Assembly: GCF_963676735.1 (NCBI RefSeq)
Contig: NZ_OY781464.1
Span: forward strand, 2,265,001-2,329,000
DNA: 64,000 bases
Reading direction: 5' to 3'
Source: an uncultured Draconibacterium sp.
Lineage (GTDB): Bacteria > Bacteroidota > Bacteroidia > Bacteroidales > Prolixibacteraceae
Shown: positions 8,977-16,533 of the stretch, in pieces
Numbering within the stretch: position 1 is the first letter of the stretch
Layout of the letters: every line of letters begins with the position of its first letter
Translations under genes and position numbers: made by a program
The notes under the pieces: model-generated
What the model saw: only the letters and a program-made list of their open reading frames with translations
Told to the model about the DNA's origin: nothing
Database searches by the model: none

Positions 8977-10011
8977 CTAATTTAACTGTACCTGCAAAAG
9001 CACTTTAAAGGTTTCTTTATGGTTGCTTATTTTTAACAAATGCTGGTTCGGATAAATCAAATCAAGTCTCTTTTTTACATTCTCAATTCCGATTCCTCGG
9101 TATTTTAGGTCAAAAGTTGCATTAGACTGCCCCTTAGTATTTTCAATCTCAAAGTTTAATACTTGACCCGACACTTCGAGTTTAATTCTCACAAATGCAT
9201 TTTTGCTGCCCCCTTTTAACCCATGTTTAAAACTATTTTCAACAAATGGAAGGAACAATAGCGGTGCAACTTTTTTGCCTTCAATTTCGCCTGTTGTCTC
9301 AAAAACAATTTGTTGGTTTGGATTGATACGCAAATTTTGCAGTTCGATGTAGTTCTTGATCATTTCCACCTCTTTGTTTAACGGTACAAGTTCGGCATCC
9401 GAATCGTAAATAATATGTCGCATTAAATCGCTTAACTGAATTATTTTTGCGGGCACGTCTTTCGATTCTTTTCGGGCCATACTGTAAATACTGTTCAACG
9501 AGTTAAACAAAAAATGTGGATTAATTTGTGATTTTAAGGCTTTCAGCTCGGCCTGTGATTTTTCTTTTTCAAGCTCTTCGGCTCTAAACCAGCTCCGGGC
9601 CAGGTGAAGCAAACTTGAAATAAAAAGATAAATGGCAAAAAATAAGGAGATATCCCAAAAACTATAGTAAGCTATAAAATAATACCCTCTAAAAATATAA
9701 TCGATAAGTTGATCGAACAATAGTAAATAAAAACCCGAACCGAGAGCAGCTATTGCGAGTACAGCAAAAGCGTAGGCAAAATACCTGGCACGTTCCCACA
9801 GCACCGGAAAAAGCACATTCAGGTTAAGATATACCACAGGAACTATTGGCAAATGAAAAACGGCCGTATAAATTAAATCAATCTGCTTTATTTCAGCCGA
9901 AACTTTTAACACGTTCATTAAAATTAAAAACGACAGACACCAAAACAGGATATGTTGCAATACCCTGTCTTTTATTAAACGAACCAGAATTATTTTAATA
10001 TACCTGTTCAT
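8977..10011 (-). CDS. LytS/YpdA-type sensor histidine kinase
   Basis: Inner-membrane kinase of the His_kinase (LytS) class. It has about four hydrophobic segments near residues 17-35, 45-66, 80-100 and 115-135, then a short coiled region. The phosphoacceptor motif is QINPHFLFNSLNSIY with His166. A HATPase domain follows with PLLFLPFVENSFKHG and GIGIENVKKRL. There is no large extracytoplasmic sensor. Its start overlaps the preceding lipoprotein gene by four bases (ATGA), and the LytTR regulator follows, so the three genes form an operon. The lipoprotein may belong to the sensing path, which is inference. Confidence 0.92.
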   Translation of the reverse strand: MNRYIKIILVRLIKDRVLQHILFWCLSFLILMNVLKVSAEIKQIDLIYTAVFHLPIVPVVYLNLNVLFPVLWERARYFAYAFAVLAIAALGSGFYLLLFDQLIDYIFRGYYFIAYYSFWDISLFFAIYLFISSLLHLARSWFRAEELEKEKSQAELKALKSQINPHFLFNSLNSIYSMARKESKDVPAKIIQLSDLMRHIIYDSDAELVPLNKEVEMIKNYIELQNLRINPNQQIVFETTGEIEGKKVAPLLFLPFVENSFKHGLKGGSKNAFVRIKLEVSGQVLNFEIENTKGQSNATFDLKYRGIGIENVKKRLDLIYPNQHLLKISNHKETFKVLLQVQLN

Positions 10012-10643
10012 CGTTTTCTTAGCAATTCAACTTCCAGGCCATCCTCAAATGCATCTTCAGAGTTAACGTATTTACTCACAAACTTTTGTAACTCTTTAGG
10101 CTTGGCAGTAAGTAAAATAAAATCGCCGTTATCTTCATGATGGATTCTAATCTTGTTTTCCTTTATCAGGTCCTCCAGCCATTCCGGGTCAAACCAATGA
10201 ATGGCCAGTTTGTCATCTTTAACGGTTAACCGGGCAAAAGTATGCACCGGAATTAAATGCAAAGTTGCAAGGGATATGTCATCTTCTCCGCCATAATCTT
10301 CAATATAAAAATCCAGAAAATATTCGTCGGCAAGTTTTATCACATGTACTTCAAATTTTGATTCGCGAACCTCTCCATCTTCATTCGAGCTTATTGTGAG
10401 TGTATACCTGGTTTTGTCCCTGACTCCGTTCTTTTTATCGCCAATAAAAGGATGCGTAAATTTCCATAAGTCTTCGGAATTGCTAAATGATATATTATTG
10501 TCATCATCCTCAAACCAATCGCCCAACAAAATATCGTTTTCAAACAAGTCCTTTTCGGTATATAAAGGATAAAACGAATATACAACGCAGCCCGACAATA
10601 AAATTGTGATGGTAGCTACAAAAAGAATATTACGTGTTTTCAT
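10008..10643 (-). CDS. Lipoprotein of unknown function, first gene of kinase/regulator operon
   Basis: I choose the ATG at 10643 (MKTRNILFVATITILLSGC) because it gives a clean SPII signal with lipobox LSGC. An upstream in-frame start would add ten residues before the signal. The 211-residue product has an acidic beta-rich body with WFEDDD and WFDPEWLEDL, and no family I recognise. It overlaps the LytS-type kinase gene by four bases, which implies translational coupling. An envelope-sensing or accessory role is possible but not shown. Confidence 0.7.
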   Translation of the reverse strand: MKTRNILFVATITILLSGCVVYSFYPLYTEKDLFENDILLGDWFEDDDNNISFSNSEDLWKFTHPFIGDKKNGVRDKTRYTLTISSNEDGEVRESKFEVHVIKLADEYFLDFYIEDYGGEDDISLATLHLIPVHTFARLTVKDDKLAIHWFDPEWLEDLIKENKIRIHHEDNGDFILLTAKPKELQKFVSKYVNSEDAFEDGLEVELLRKR

Positions 10644-10771
10644 TTTTTGATTGTTTTTGATTTTATATACCAAAACTAAGTGACACGTATGAGCTAAACC
10701 AATTTTTTCGCTAAGATGTTGGTTTTTATCGTTGTGCTTGAAGCGTGCGTAAAATAATTATTCGGCACCAA

Positions 10772-12115
10772 TTAAAACAAATAATTTAAACCAATGTAAA
10801 TTCCCGACTCACCATCCCGCTCGTCAGCTGCCATACCATAATCACAACGAATGATAAAATTTTCATTCATAGCTACGCGCAAGCCCAATCCAAACGAATA
10901 ATGTATGGCTTCTGCATCGTTATCAAAATAATCATCATGATTATACACTCCAGGTGAATCTAATTCCACATAATAGTCAGGTTTTTCAAAATCAATTTTA
11001 TCAGTTACCCTACCAAAATCGGCAAAAGCGTTCAGTCCCAAATAAAAGTTGTTATTGATAAACTGAAAACGGGCAAATTTCCAACGGGCTTCAACGTTAC
11101 CTAAAAAATAAGAATCGCCAACCACCCTGTTTCTTCGTATCCCACGCAAAGAACTGGCTCCTCCAAGTCCCTCCGAGGTAGCTCCTTTCATTACAGTTGT
11201 AATCATTTGTGTTTGGTAATAAAAGGGGGCATTACCGGTAAGTGTAGCCTGGTAGGCGAGCCGGTAAACAAACGACAGGTTGTTTGGTACCAAAGTAAAA
11301 TACTGACGATGAATGACACTTAATTTGGTAAAACTATTTTCGCCACCTAAAAATTCGGGAGACCCCATTAAAACAGCTTCTGTCCATATTCCTTTCATCG
11401 GGTTGGGATGATTATCGCGCGTATCATACACTACCCCTGCCTTTAACGTAGGAACAAAACCTCCATCGGCATCCTCATCTGAAATAATACCCCACTCCTG
11501 GTATTTTTGGTAAAGGCCGGGTTGTTCGTCGTGCCCCGGTAAAAGGTCGTCTTGGTCCTTATTTTTATTCAATTTATCAACATCCACTAAATCCAATTTA
11601 AAGTTCAATAGGTTTACGCCGCCAACCCATTTTACACTTTCGCCGGCCAAATCGCCTTGCAAATCAACTTTAAAACGAAATAATTTGCGATCGTACTTGT
11701 AAAACATCCGTGTGCGGTAATCAGCTGTTTCATCATCAAACCAATCTTTATTTACAACAGCATCATACCCGTTAAAGCCATAAAAATCATAGGCTCTGTC
11801 GCTAAGATAGCTAATATCAACCGAGGTTTGCAGTCCTTCAATCAGCTTATCCGAATCATAATAAAACCGGTTTATACCACTGCCCTTTGTAAACCTCGAT
11901 ACTTCAAGATAAATGGAATGGTCGTATTTTGGATACCGGCTTCCATCGCCATAATGGTATAGGTTTATTAAACCTCCATACTGAAAGCCCAAATCGGTAT
12001 CGAAAGTAATTGTTGGAAGCGCACCAAAATTCCAACCCTGTTTGGTTAAATCATCTTGTGCTATTAATCCAAATCTCAGGATTAAAAACATACAAATAAG
12101 CCAAATACGTTTCAT
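10772..12115 (-). CDS. Omp85/BamA-TamA-type outer-membrane barrel without POTRA domains
   Basis: A 447-residue protein with a signal peptide ending near FGLIAQ. The C-terminal half carries Omp85 barrel features: GGASSLRGIRRNRV (the L6-like RG region), FADFGRV, and a final strand ending YIGLNYLF. The N-terminus goes straight from signal peptide to barrel-like strands, so the usual periplasmic POTRA repeats are missing. Family members act in outer-membrane protein insertion or translocation; a POTRA-less member may have another role. It lies upstream of the lipoprotein/kinase operon on the same strand, with a 128-base gap. Confidence 0.75.
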   Translation of the reverse strand: MKRIWLICMFLILRFGLIAQDDLTKQGWNFGALPTITFDTDLGFQYGGLINLYHYGDGSRYPKYDHSIYLEVSRFTKGSGINRFYYDSDKLIEGLQTSVDISYLSDRAYDFYGFNGYDAVVNKDWFDDETADYRTRMFYKYDRKLFRFKVDLQGDLAGESVKWVGGVNLLNFKLDLVDVDKLNKNKDQDDLLPGHDEQPGLYQKYQEWGIISDEDADGGFVPTLKAGVVYDTRDNHPNPMKGIWTEAVLMGSPEFLGGENSFTKLSVIHRQYFTLVPNNLSFVYRLAYQATLTGNAPFYYQTQMITTVMKGATSEGLGGASSLRGIRRNRVVGDSYFLGNVEARWKFARFQFINNNFYLGLNAFADFGRVTDKIDFEKPDYYVELDSPGVYNHDDYFDNDAEAIHYSFGLGLRVAMNENFIIRCDYGMAADERDGESGIYIGLNYLF

Positions 12116-12329
12116 GTTGTTTGATTTTAGTTAGACGAAGAAAGTATTTCCAAAAGAAATGTCATTGAATGTTTTAGTATAAGAATACATAACGAATATA
12201 ATTATTTTTATACGGAAATTTACAATCCTGTTTGTAATCTGGTGACAGCACCAAACTTTTCATATTTTTTTATTTTGTTTTAGCAATCTATATTAATATT
12301 TTTAAAACAAATGAATTAATCAAATCAAC

Positions 12330-13817
12330 ATGAAATCAAACCGCAGAGATTTTTTTAAAATAGGTGGACTCACCGGAGCCGGCATTTTGGCCGGTGGCTT
12401 AACTTCATGCAAGCAATCGCCAAGTGCCCAGTCGGCCATGCAACACATAAAAGATGCAGCTATAAATAACAATCCTCAACAATTTAATATGTGCGGGTAT
12501 GCTGCTCCAAAACTTAACAAAGTTAGGGTTGGTTTTGTAGGAATTGGTGATCGCGGAGCAGGCGCAGTAAAACGTATGACCTATATTGAAGGCGTAGAAA
12601 TAACCGCGTTATGCGATATTCGTCAGGCGGCTGTTGATGGTGCACAAAAAATACTTGATGAAGCTGGTTTGCCAAAGGCAAAAGAATTTGTTGGCGACGA
12701 ACAGGAATTTAAAAATCTTTGCGCGAGTGGACTTTGCGATCTGGTTTACACTGCAACCCCCTGGGAATGGCATGTGCCGGTTGGTTTGGCTGCTATGGAA
12801 GGCGGAGCACACACTGCACTCGAGGTATCGGCTGCAAAAACAATGGATGAATGCTGGCAAATGGTGGAAACATCAGAACGCACCAAAAAACATTGTGTTA
12901 TCCTTGAAAACTGTTGTTACGATTTTTTTGAACTGCTGACTTTAAATATGGTTCGTCAGGGTATTTTTGGCGATCTTATTCATGGCGAAGGTGCCTACAT
13001 TCACGATCTCGACTACTGGCATTTTAACAAGCCTCAAGACGAAAAAATGACCGATGGAGCGTATACGAAGATGTGGCGGCTTCACGAAAATCAGCGTAAA
13101 GCAAATGTATATCCAACACATGGACTTGGACCAATTTGTCAGGCAATGAACATCAACCGTGGCGACAAAATGGACTACCTGACAGCCATGATGTCTGAAG
13201 ATTTTACTTTAAAACATCGCATTAAAGAAAAAGCAAAAGAAGACCCGTTTTTTGAACAGTTTGTAGGAATGAACATGCGCGGCAACATGGACATGCAAAT
13301 GATTCGTACCAACAAAGGCCGCACAATTTTAATTCAGCACGAAGTATCTTCGCCACGCCCTTATTCACGTATACATATGCTTAGCGGCACCAAATGTTTT
13401 GCACAAAAATGGCCACTAAAACACATTGCTTTTGGGCACGACATTGTTGACGAGGCCGGCATGAACGAGCTAAAAGAAAAATATGAACCGGAAATTATAA
13501 AACGTGTGGGAGAAATGGCCAAACAGGTTGGCGGACACGGCGGAATGGATTTTATGATGGACTGGCGACTGATTGATTGTTTGCGAAACGGATTACCTGT
13601 TGATATGGATGTGTACGATGCAGCCACCTGGAGCTGCATTACTCCACTTAGCGAATGGTCGATTGCTAACGGATCGCAACCTATTGAAGTGCCTGATTTT
13701 ACGCGGGGAGCCTGGCGTACCAACAATCCAGTTGATTTATCGCTGATTGAGGGTGGAACAACGGGGGTTAGAAATGTAAAAAATGCAAATTCATCAGTAC
13801 AGCTAAACGTTGAATAA
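12330..13817 (+). CDS. Gfo/Idh/MocA-type GH109 glycosidase-like protein, Tat lipoprotein
   Basis: NAD-dependent glycosidases of family GH109 remove alpha-N-acetylgalactosamine. This 495-residue protein resembles the known GH109 enzymes over its length: TPWEWHVP, LEVSAAKTMDECW, LENCCYDFFELLTLNMVRQG, YPTHGLGP, INRGDKM, GGHGGMDF and DVYDAATWSCITPLSE. The Rossmann motif is VGFVGIGDRG. The N-terminus has a twin-arginine motif NRRDFFK plus a lipobox LTSC (Cys27), so it is probably Tat-exported and lipidated. It faces the SusD/SusC operon and, with the sulfatase, suggests use of a sulfated GalNAc-containing glycan. Substrate is inferred from family; another Gfo/Idh activity cannot be excluded. Confidence 0.85.
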   Translation: MKSNRRDFFKIGGLTGAGILAGGLTSCKQSPSAQSAMQHIKDAAINNNPQQFNMCGYAAPKLNKVRVGFVGIGDRGAGAVKRMTYIEGVEITALCDIRQAAVDGAQKILDEAGLPKAKEFVGDEQEFKNLCASGLCDLVYTATPWEWHVPVGLAAMEGGAHTALEVSAAKTMDECWQMVETSERTKKHCVILENCCYDFFELLTLNMVRQGIFGDLIHGEGAYIHDLDYWHFNKPQDEKMTDGAYTKMWRLHENQRKANVYPTHGLGPICQAMNINRGDKMDYLTAMMSEDFTLKHRIKEKAKEDPFFEQFVGMNMRGNMDMQMIRTNKGRTILIQHEVSSPRPYSRIHMLSGTKCFAQKWPLKHIAFGHDIVDEAGMNELKEKYEPEIIKRVGEMAKQVGGHGGMDFMMDWRLIDCLRNGLPVDMDVYDAATWSCITPLSEWSIANGSQPIEVPDFTRGAWRTNNPVDLSLIEGGTTGVRNVKNANSSVQLNVE

Positions 13818-13826
13818 CTATAAATT

Positions 13827-13858
13827 AGAAAGGGCAGAATATTCTGCCCTTTCTTTTT
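13827..13858 (+). terminator. Terminator after the GH109 gene
   Basis: A perfect 28-base palindrome: AGAAAGGGCAGAAT (13827-13840) and its exact complement (13841-13854), followed by T residues to 13858. It lies ten bases after the stop codon. Confidence 0.85.
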
Positions 13859-14130
13859 ACTCACTCCACTACTTCGTGTAACAAAATAAAGTAGTTTTCT
13901 TTTTATTTTTTAATTGTTGGTAGTTATCTTTTACTCTGAAATGTCAAAAACCGCCGACTCGGATACCGACGGTTTCGCTCTAATCAAACTAAATAAAGTA
14001 TGAAAAAAAATACAAACTTTACTTAACGACAAGCGAGGAATAATTTACCCCTAATCAAAAACAAAAAAAACGCCACCCATTAAAATGAGCGATGGTTGAT
14101 CTAACCAAACTAATTATGGTTTAAACAGTT
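13855..14130 (-). other. Intergenic stretch with two susD-type 3' cassettes
   Basis: No gene is visible here. Read on the minus strand, two blocks share the order CATA, then a TTAGTTTGRTTAGA motif, then a hairpin, then a T-run. One is at 14118-14063, right after the susD relic's stop. The other is at 14003-13946, with no coding sequence in front of it; its hairpin is AAACCG (13948-13953) with CGGTTT (13970-13975). A third copy follows the intact susD gene. The lone copy may be all that is left of another susD gene. Confidence 0.5.
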
Positions 14131-14556
14131 TTACTGTTTTGCCCACCATAAAGGAGTAGTTACTAAATCTTCTCTACCCAAAAATTGTAATGCCTGATCA
14201 TAGCTGTCAGGATTAGTGTTCTGTAATGAAATTGGATAACGTAATCGTTGAGGAAAAAACTCTCGTTTGCTAATGAGTAAACCAGTCGGCGTTGCTCCAG
14301 GCAAATTTGGCAGAATATTTTCTACAGCAGGATTAACAAAGAAAGGTAACCCCAGCCTTCTATTATTATTCCATGCCTCAAGCGGTTGCATTGGGCTGTT
14401 AGCAATATACTTTTGAGTAATTATCTTTGATAAAACATCGTTATTGGTTGCTGCTCCAAAATTCTCCGAAAATACGTTAGTAACGTTTCCTGTTGTTTTA
14501 TCATAAATATGGTAATTATTAATTAAATAGCTTAAAGTTTGGTCTGTATGATCAAT
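14131..14556 (-). pseudogene. SusD/RagB-like gene relic (C-terminal part only)
   Basis: The open frame from the stop at 14557-14559 to the TAA at 14131 encodes about 141 residues resembling only the C-terminus of SusD_RagB_2 lipoproteins: KIITQKYIANSPMQPLEAW, NNNRRLGLPFF, FPQRLRYPISLQNTNPDSYD and TTPLWWAKQ. It aligns by eye with the C-terminus of the neighbouring intact SusD (QK, EIW, RRL, NPDNF, TPVWW). No signal peptide, lipobox or N-terminal TPR part is present, and no SusC partner adjoins it. The upstream end is bounded by an in-frame stop and repeat-like DNA, so it is a decayed paralogue rather than a gene. An ATG at 14391 could give 86 residues, but that is unlikely to be functional. 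Confidence 0.8.
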
Positions 14557-14653
14557 TTACGAATATTGCTCTTTAAAGATGTATGAAACGAACATGAATT
14601 TTCCTCATTCTAAATTCACAAAAAAGAATGATCAAAATTTATGTGAGTTCCTG

Positions 14654-14669
14654 TCCCGATGTATCGGGA
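14654..14669. repeat. TCCCGAT palindrome, REP-like core
   Basis: TCCCGAT (14654-14660) and ATCGGGA (14663-14669) flank GT, giving a 16-base near-perfect palindrome between the susD relic and the intact susD. GATGAAATGACAG occurs 34 bases to the right. Short TCCCGAT/ATCGGGA hairpins are common in dispersed Bacteroidota repeats, so this may mark the rearrangement that truncated the relic. One copy cannot prove it. Confidence 0.4.
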
Positions 14670-14716
14670 TTTTGAACATTCAGAAATCGAAAAATTTTAA
14701 ACAGATGAAATGACAG

Positions 14717-14777
14717 AAACAAAAAAAACCGTTGATTATAAAAATCAACGGTTTTAATCTAACCAAATTTATCTATG
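14717..14777 (-). terminator. Terminator of the SusC/SusD operon
   Basis: A perfect 12-bp stem AAAACCGTTGAT (14725-14736) / ATCAACGGTTTT (14744-14755) with a 7-base loop. On the minus strand it is followed by an eight-base T-run. Between the susD stop and the hairpin lies the shared element CATAGATAAATTTGGTTAGA, also seen after the susD relic. Confidence 0.85.
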
Positions 14778-14787
14778 AAAAAGATCA

Positions 14788-16521
14788 CTATTTTGTACGA
14801 CCTGTCCACCAAACAGGTGTATCGTGATTATTCTTATGAGCCACTTCCTGGAAATTATCAGGGTTAGTAGTTTCTTCGCTCGATGGGTAATAGAATCTTT
14901 CCATCCACACCCATTTTTGCGAAACCGGGGCCAAAATGCCATATTCTTTTTGCAGGCGCCTGGTTTCACTCCAAATTTCCCAGTAGTTAAGTACATTCAG
15001 GTGAGCGAATTTCTGGTAAAAAATCTCTTTAATTTTTTCATCATTGCTCATTCCTGTAAAACTTGCGGCTTTTCCGTCTAAAAATGCGTCGGCAACTGGT
15101 TGAGCTGCATACGATCCATCCATAATATTTGCGGGGATAGCCGGGTTTGTTGTTACATCAAACGTATTTGATTTGTTCACCTGGTAATACCAGTTGATTG
15201 ACTCTTCAATTGCTTTACGGTATGCTTCAACCGGATTAATACCCGATGCAGATTCAGGAAAGCGAACGGCAGCTTCAGCAAGCAGCAAATGTGTTTCTGA
15301 TGGTGTGAAGGCCGGATATTCCATATCAAAATTATAGTAGGTAATCTTGTTATAGAATGAAAAGTAAGGCTCCAGGTGGTCGTCGTACACCCAATCTTTT
15401 GCTCCGTTAATTCGGTCTTGTTCGTATCCCAATGCTCCCATATCGGCCTCAATATTTGGAAACTGATCTGCTCCCCAAATGTCAACACCAACATAATCGC
15501 CCCATTGATTCGGCTGAAATACGGTATATAACCTTGGGTCGATTTGGTCTTCAGGCGTTGTTGGTCCTTCGTATCCAAAAATATCGCGAACCATAAAACG
15601 TGGAGCATGGAAATTATACCACATTTCTTTCATTGCACGTGGCCAGTACCACTCCATAACGTGCGCATAATCTTTTTCAGCCATACCAATAAAGTCATCG
15701 GCTTCTGAAACTACCGGCAGGTTATTTTTAACAATGTCGGCTATTACTTCCCTGGCTTTATCAGGGGCTACAACCGAGATGCGCATGGCCATTCTTAAAC
15801 GCATTGAGTTGGCAAACTTACGCCATTTAAGTACATCGCCATTGTTTAAGATATCATGTACCCTAAATTTTTCGTGCGCCAATGAGTTGTTTAACTCAAA
15901 ACCATTCAACGCATTATCAATTTCTTTTAGCTCATCTAAAAGCGACATATAAATTGACTCCTGAGAATCGTACTTGGCCCAGAATTTTTTCTCGTAAGCG
16001 CCGTTCGCTTCGGTGTAAGGCACATCGTCGTAAATATCAGTTAACCGTTGAAACATATATGCTTTTACCACATTAATGCAGTGTACATATATTTCGTAAT
16101 TCGGCTTTTCTTCTTCTGATAAGCCATTCAACATCAGGTTTAGTACCGGGATGTTTTTGTTAAAATCAACGTAAGTTTTATTAAACTGAGTATTACGCAA
16201 GGTAGCACCCGACCAGCCGGTCCAGGCCGTTACGCTATTATCCGGAACATTGTTGTAATAAGCATACGGGAAAGTTCCCAGGCCTAAAACACGGTTGAAC
16301 GCACGTGACTGGTGATAGCCAGGTCCATACTCAAGACGAAACAATTCGGTTGGTTGCAATGCCCCGGTAAATAGCATTTCAAAACTAGGTTCGGTTTGCC
16401 TTTCCGGATCGTAGAACTGGTCTTCCAACTCGCTCTGACATGATGAAAAGGTCAGTAACAGTGAGACAAAAACAATTACTCCTGTCTTTATATTTAATAT
16501 GTTTTTATATGGAATCTTCAT
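14788..16521 (-). CDS. SusD/RagB-family (SusD_RagB_2) surface glycan-binding lipoprotein
   Basis: Outer-membrane lipoprotein that caps its SusC partner and binds the glycan before import. It has an SPII signal with lipobox SSC near residue 28, then the acidic CQSELEDQFYDPERQTEP start. The body is helical and TPR-like (577 residues, normal length), with FTPSETHLLLAEAAVR and a C-terminal NYWEIWSETRRL plus TPVWW region as in SusD_RagB_2 members. It lies 12 bases after susC and is surely cotranscribed. The GH109 and sulfatase genes nearby point to a sulfated amino-sugar glycan as ligand, by inference. Confidence 0.93.
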   Translation of the reverse strand: MKIPYKNILNIKTGVIVFVSLLLTFSSCQSELEDQFYDPERQTEPSFEMLFTGALQPTELFRLEYGPGYHQSRAFNRVLGLGTFPYAYYNNVPDNSVTAWTGWSGATLRNTQFNKTYVDFNKNIPVLNLMLNGLSEEEKPNYEIYVHCINVVKAYMFQRLTDIYDDVPYTEANGAYEKKFWAKYDSQESIYMSLLDELKEIDNALNGFELNNSLAHEKFRVHDILNNGDVLKWRKFANSMRLRMAMRISVVAPDKAREVIADIVKNNLPVVSEADDFIGMAEKDYAHVMEWYWPRAMKEMWYNFHAPRFMVRDIFGYEGPTTPEDQIDPRLYTVFQPNQWGDYVGVDIWGADQFPNIEADMGALGYEQDRINGAKDWVYDDHLEPYFSFYNKITYYNFDMEYPAFTPSETHLLLAEAAVRFPESASGINPVEAYRKAIEESINWYYQVNKSNTFDVTTNPAIPANIMDGSYAAQPVADAFLDGKAASFTGMSNDEKIKEIFYQKFAHLNVLNYWEIWSETRRLQKEYGILAPVSQKWVWMERFYYPSSEETTNPDNFQEVAHKNNHDTPVWWTGRTK

Positions 16522-16533
16522 GATTGATAAGTA

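Noticed and set aside
13985..14020. A plus-strand start ATGAAAAAAAATAC after TCTAATCAAACTAA, like a SusC leader and start
   Set aside because: The frame stops after eight codons (MKKNTNFT). The same motif sits at minus-strand susD 3' ends twice, so a 3' cassette explains it better.
14131..14391. A functional 86-residue protein
   Set aside because: It matches only the C-terminus of SusD proteins and the frame continues upstream with SusD-like sequence to a stop, so it is a relic.
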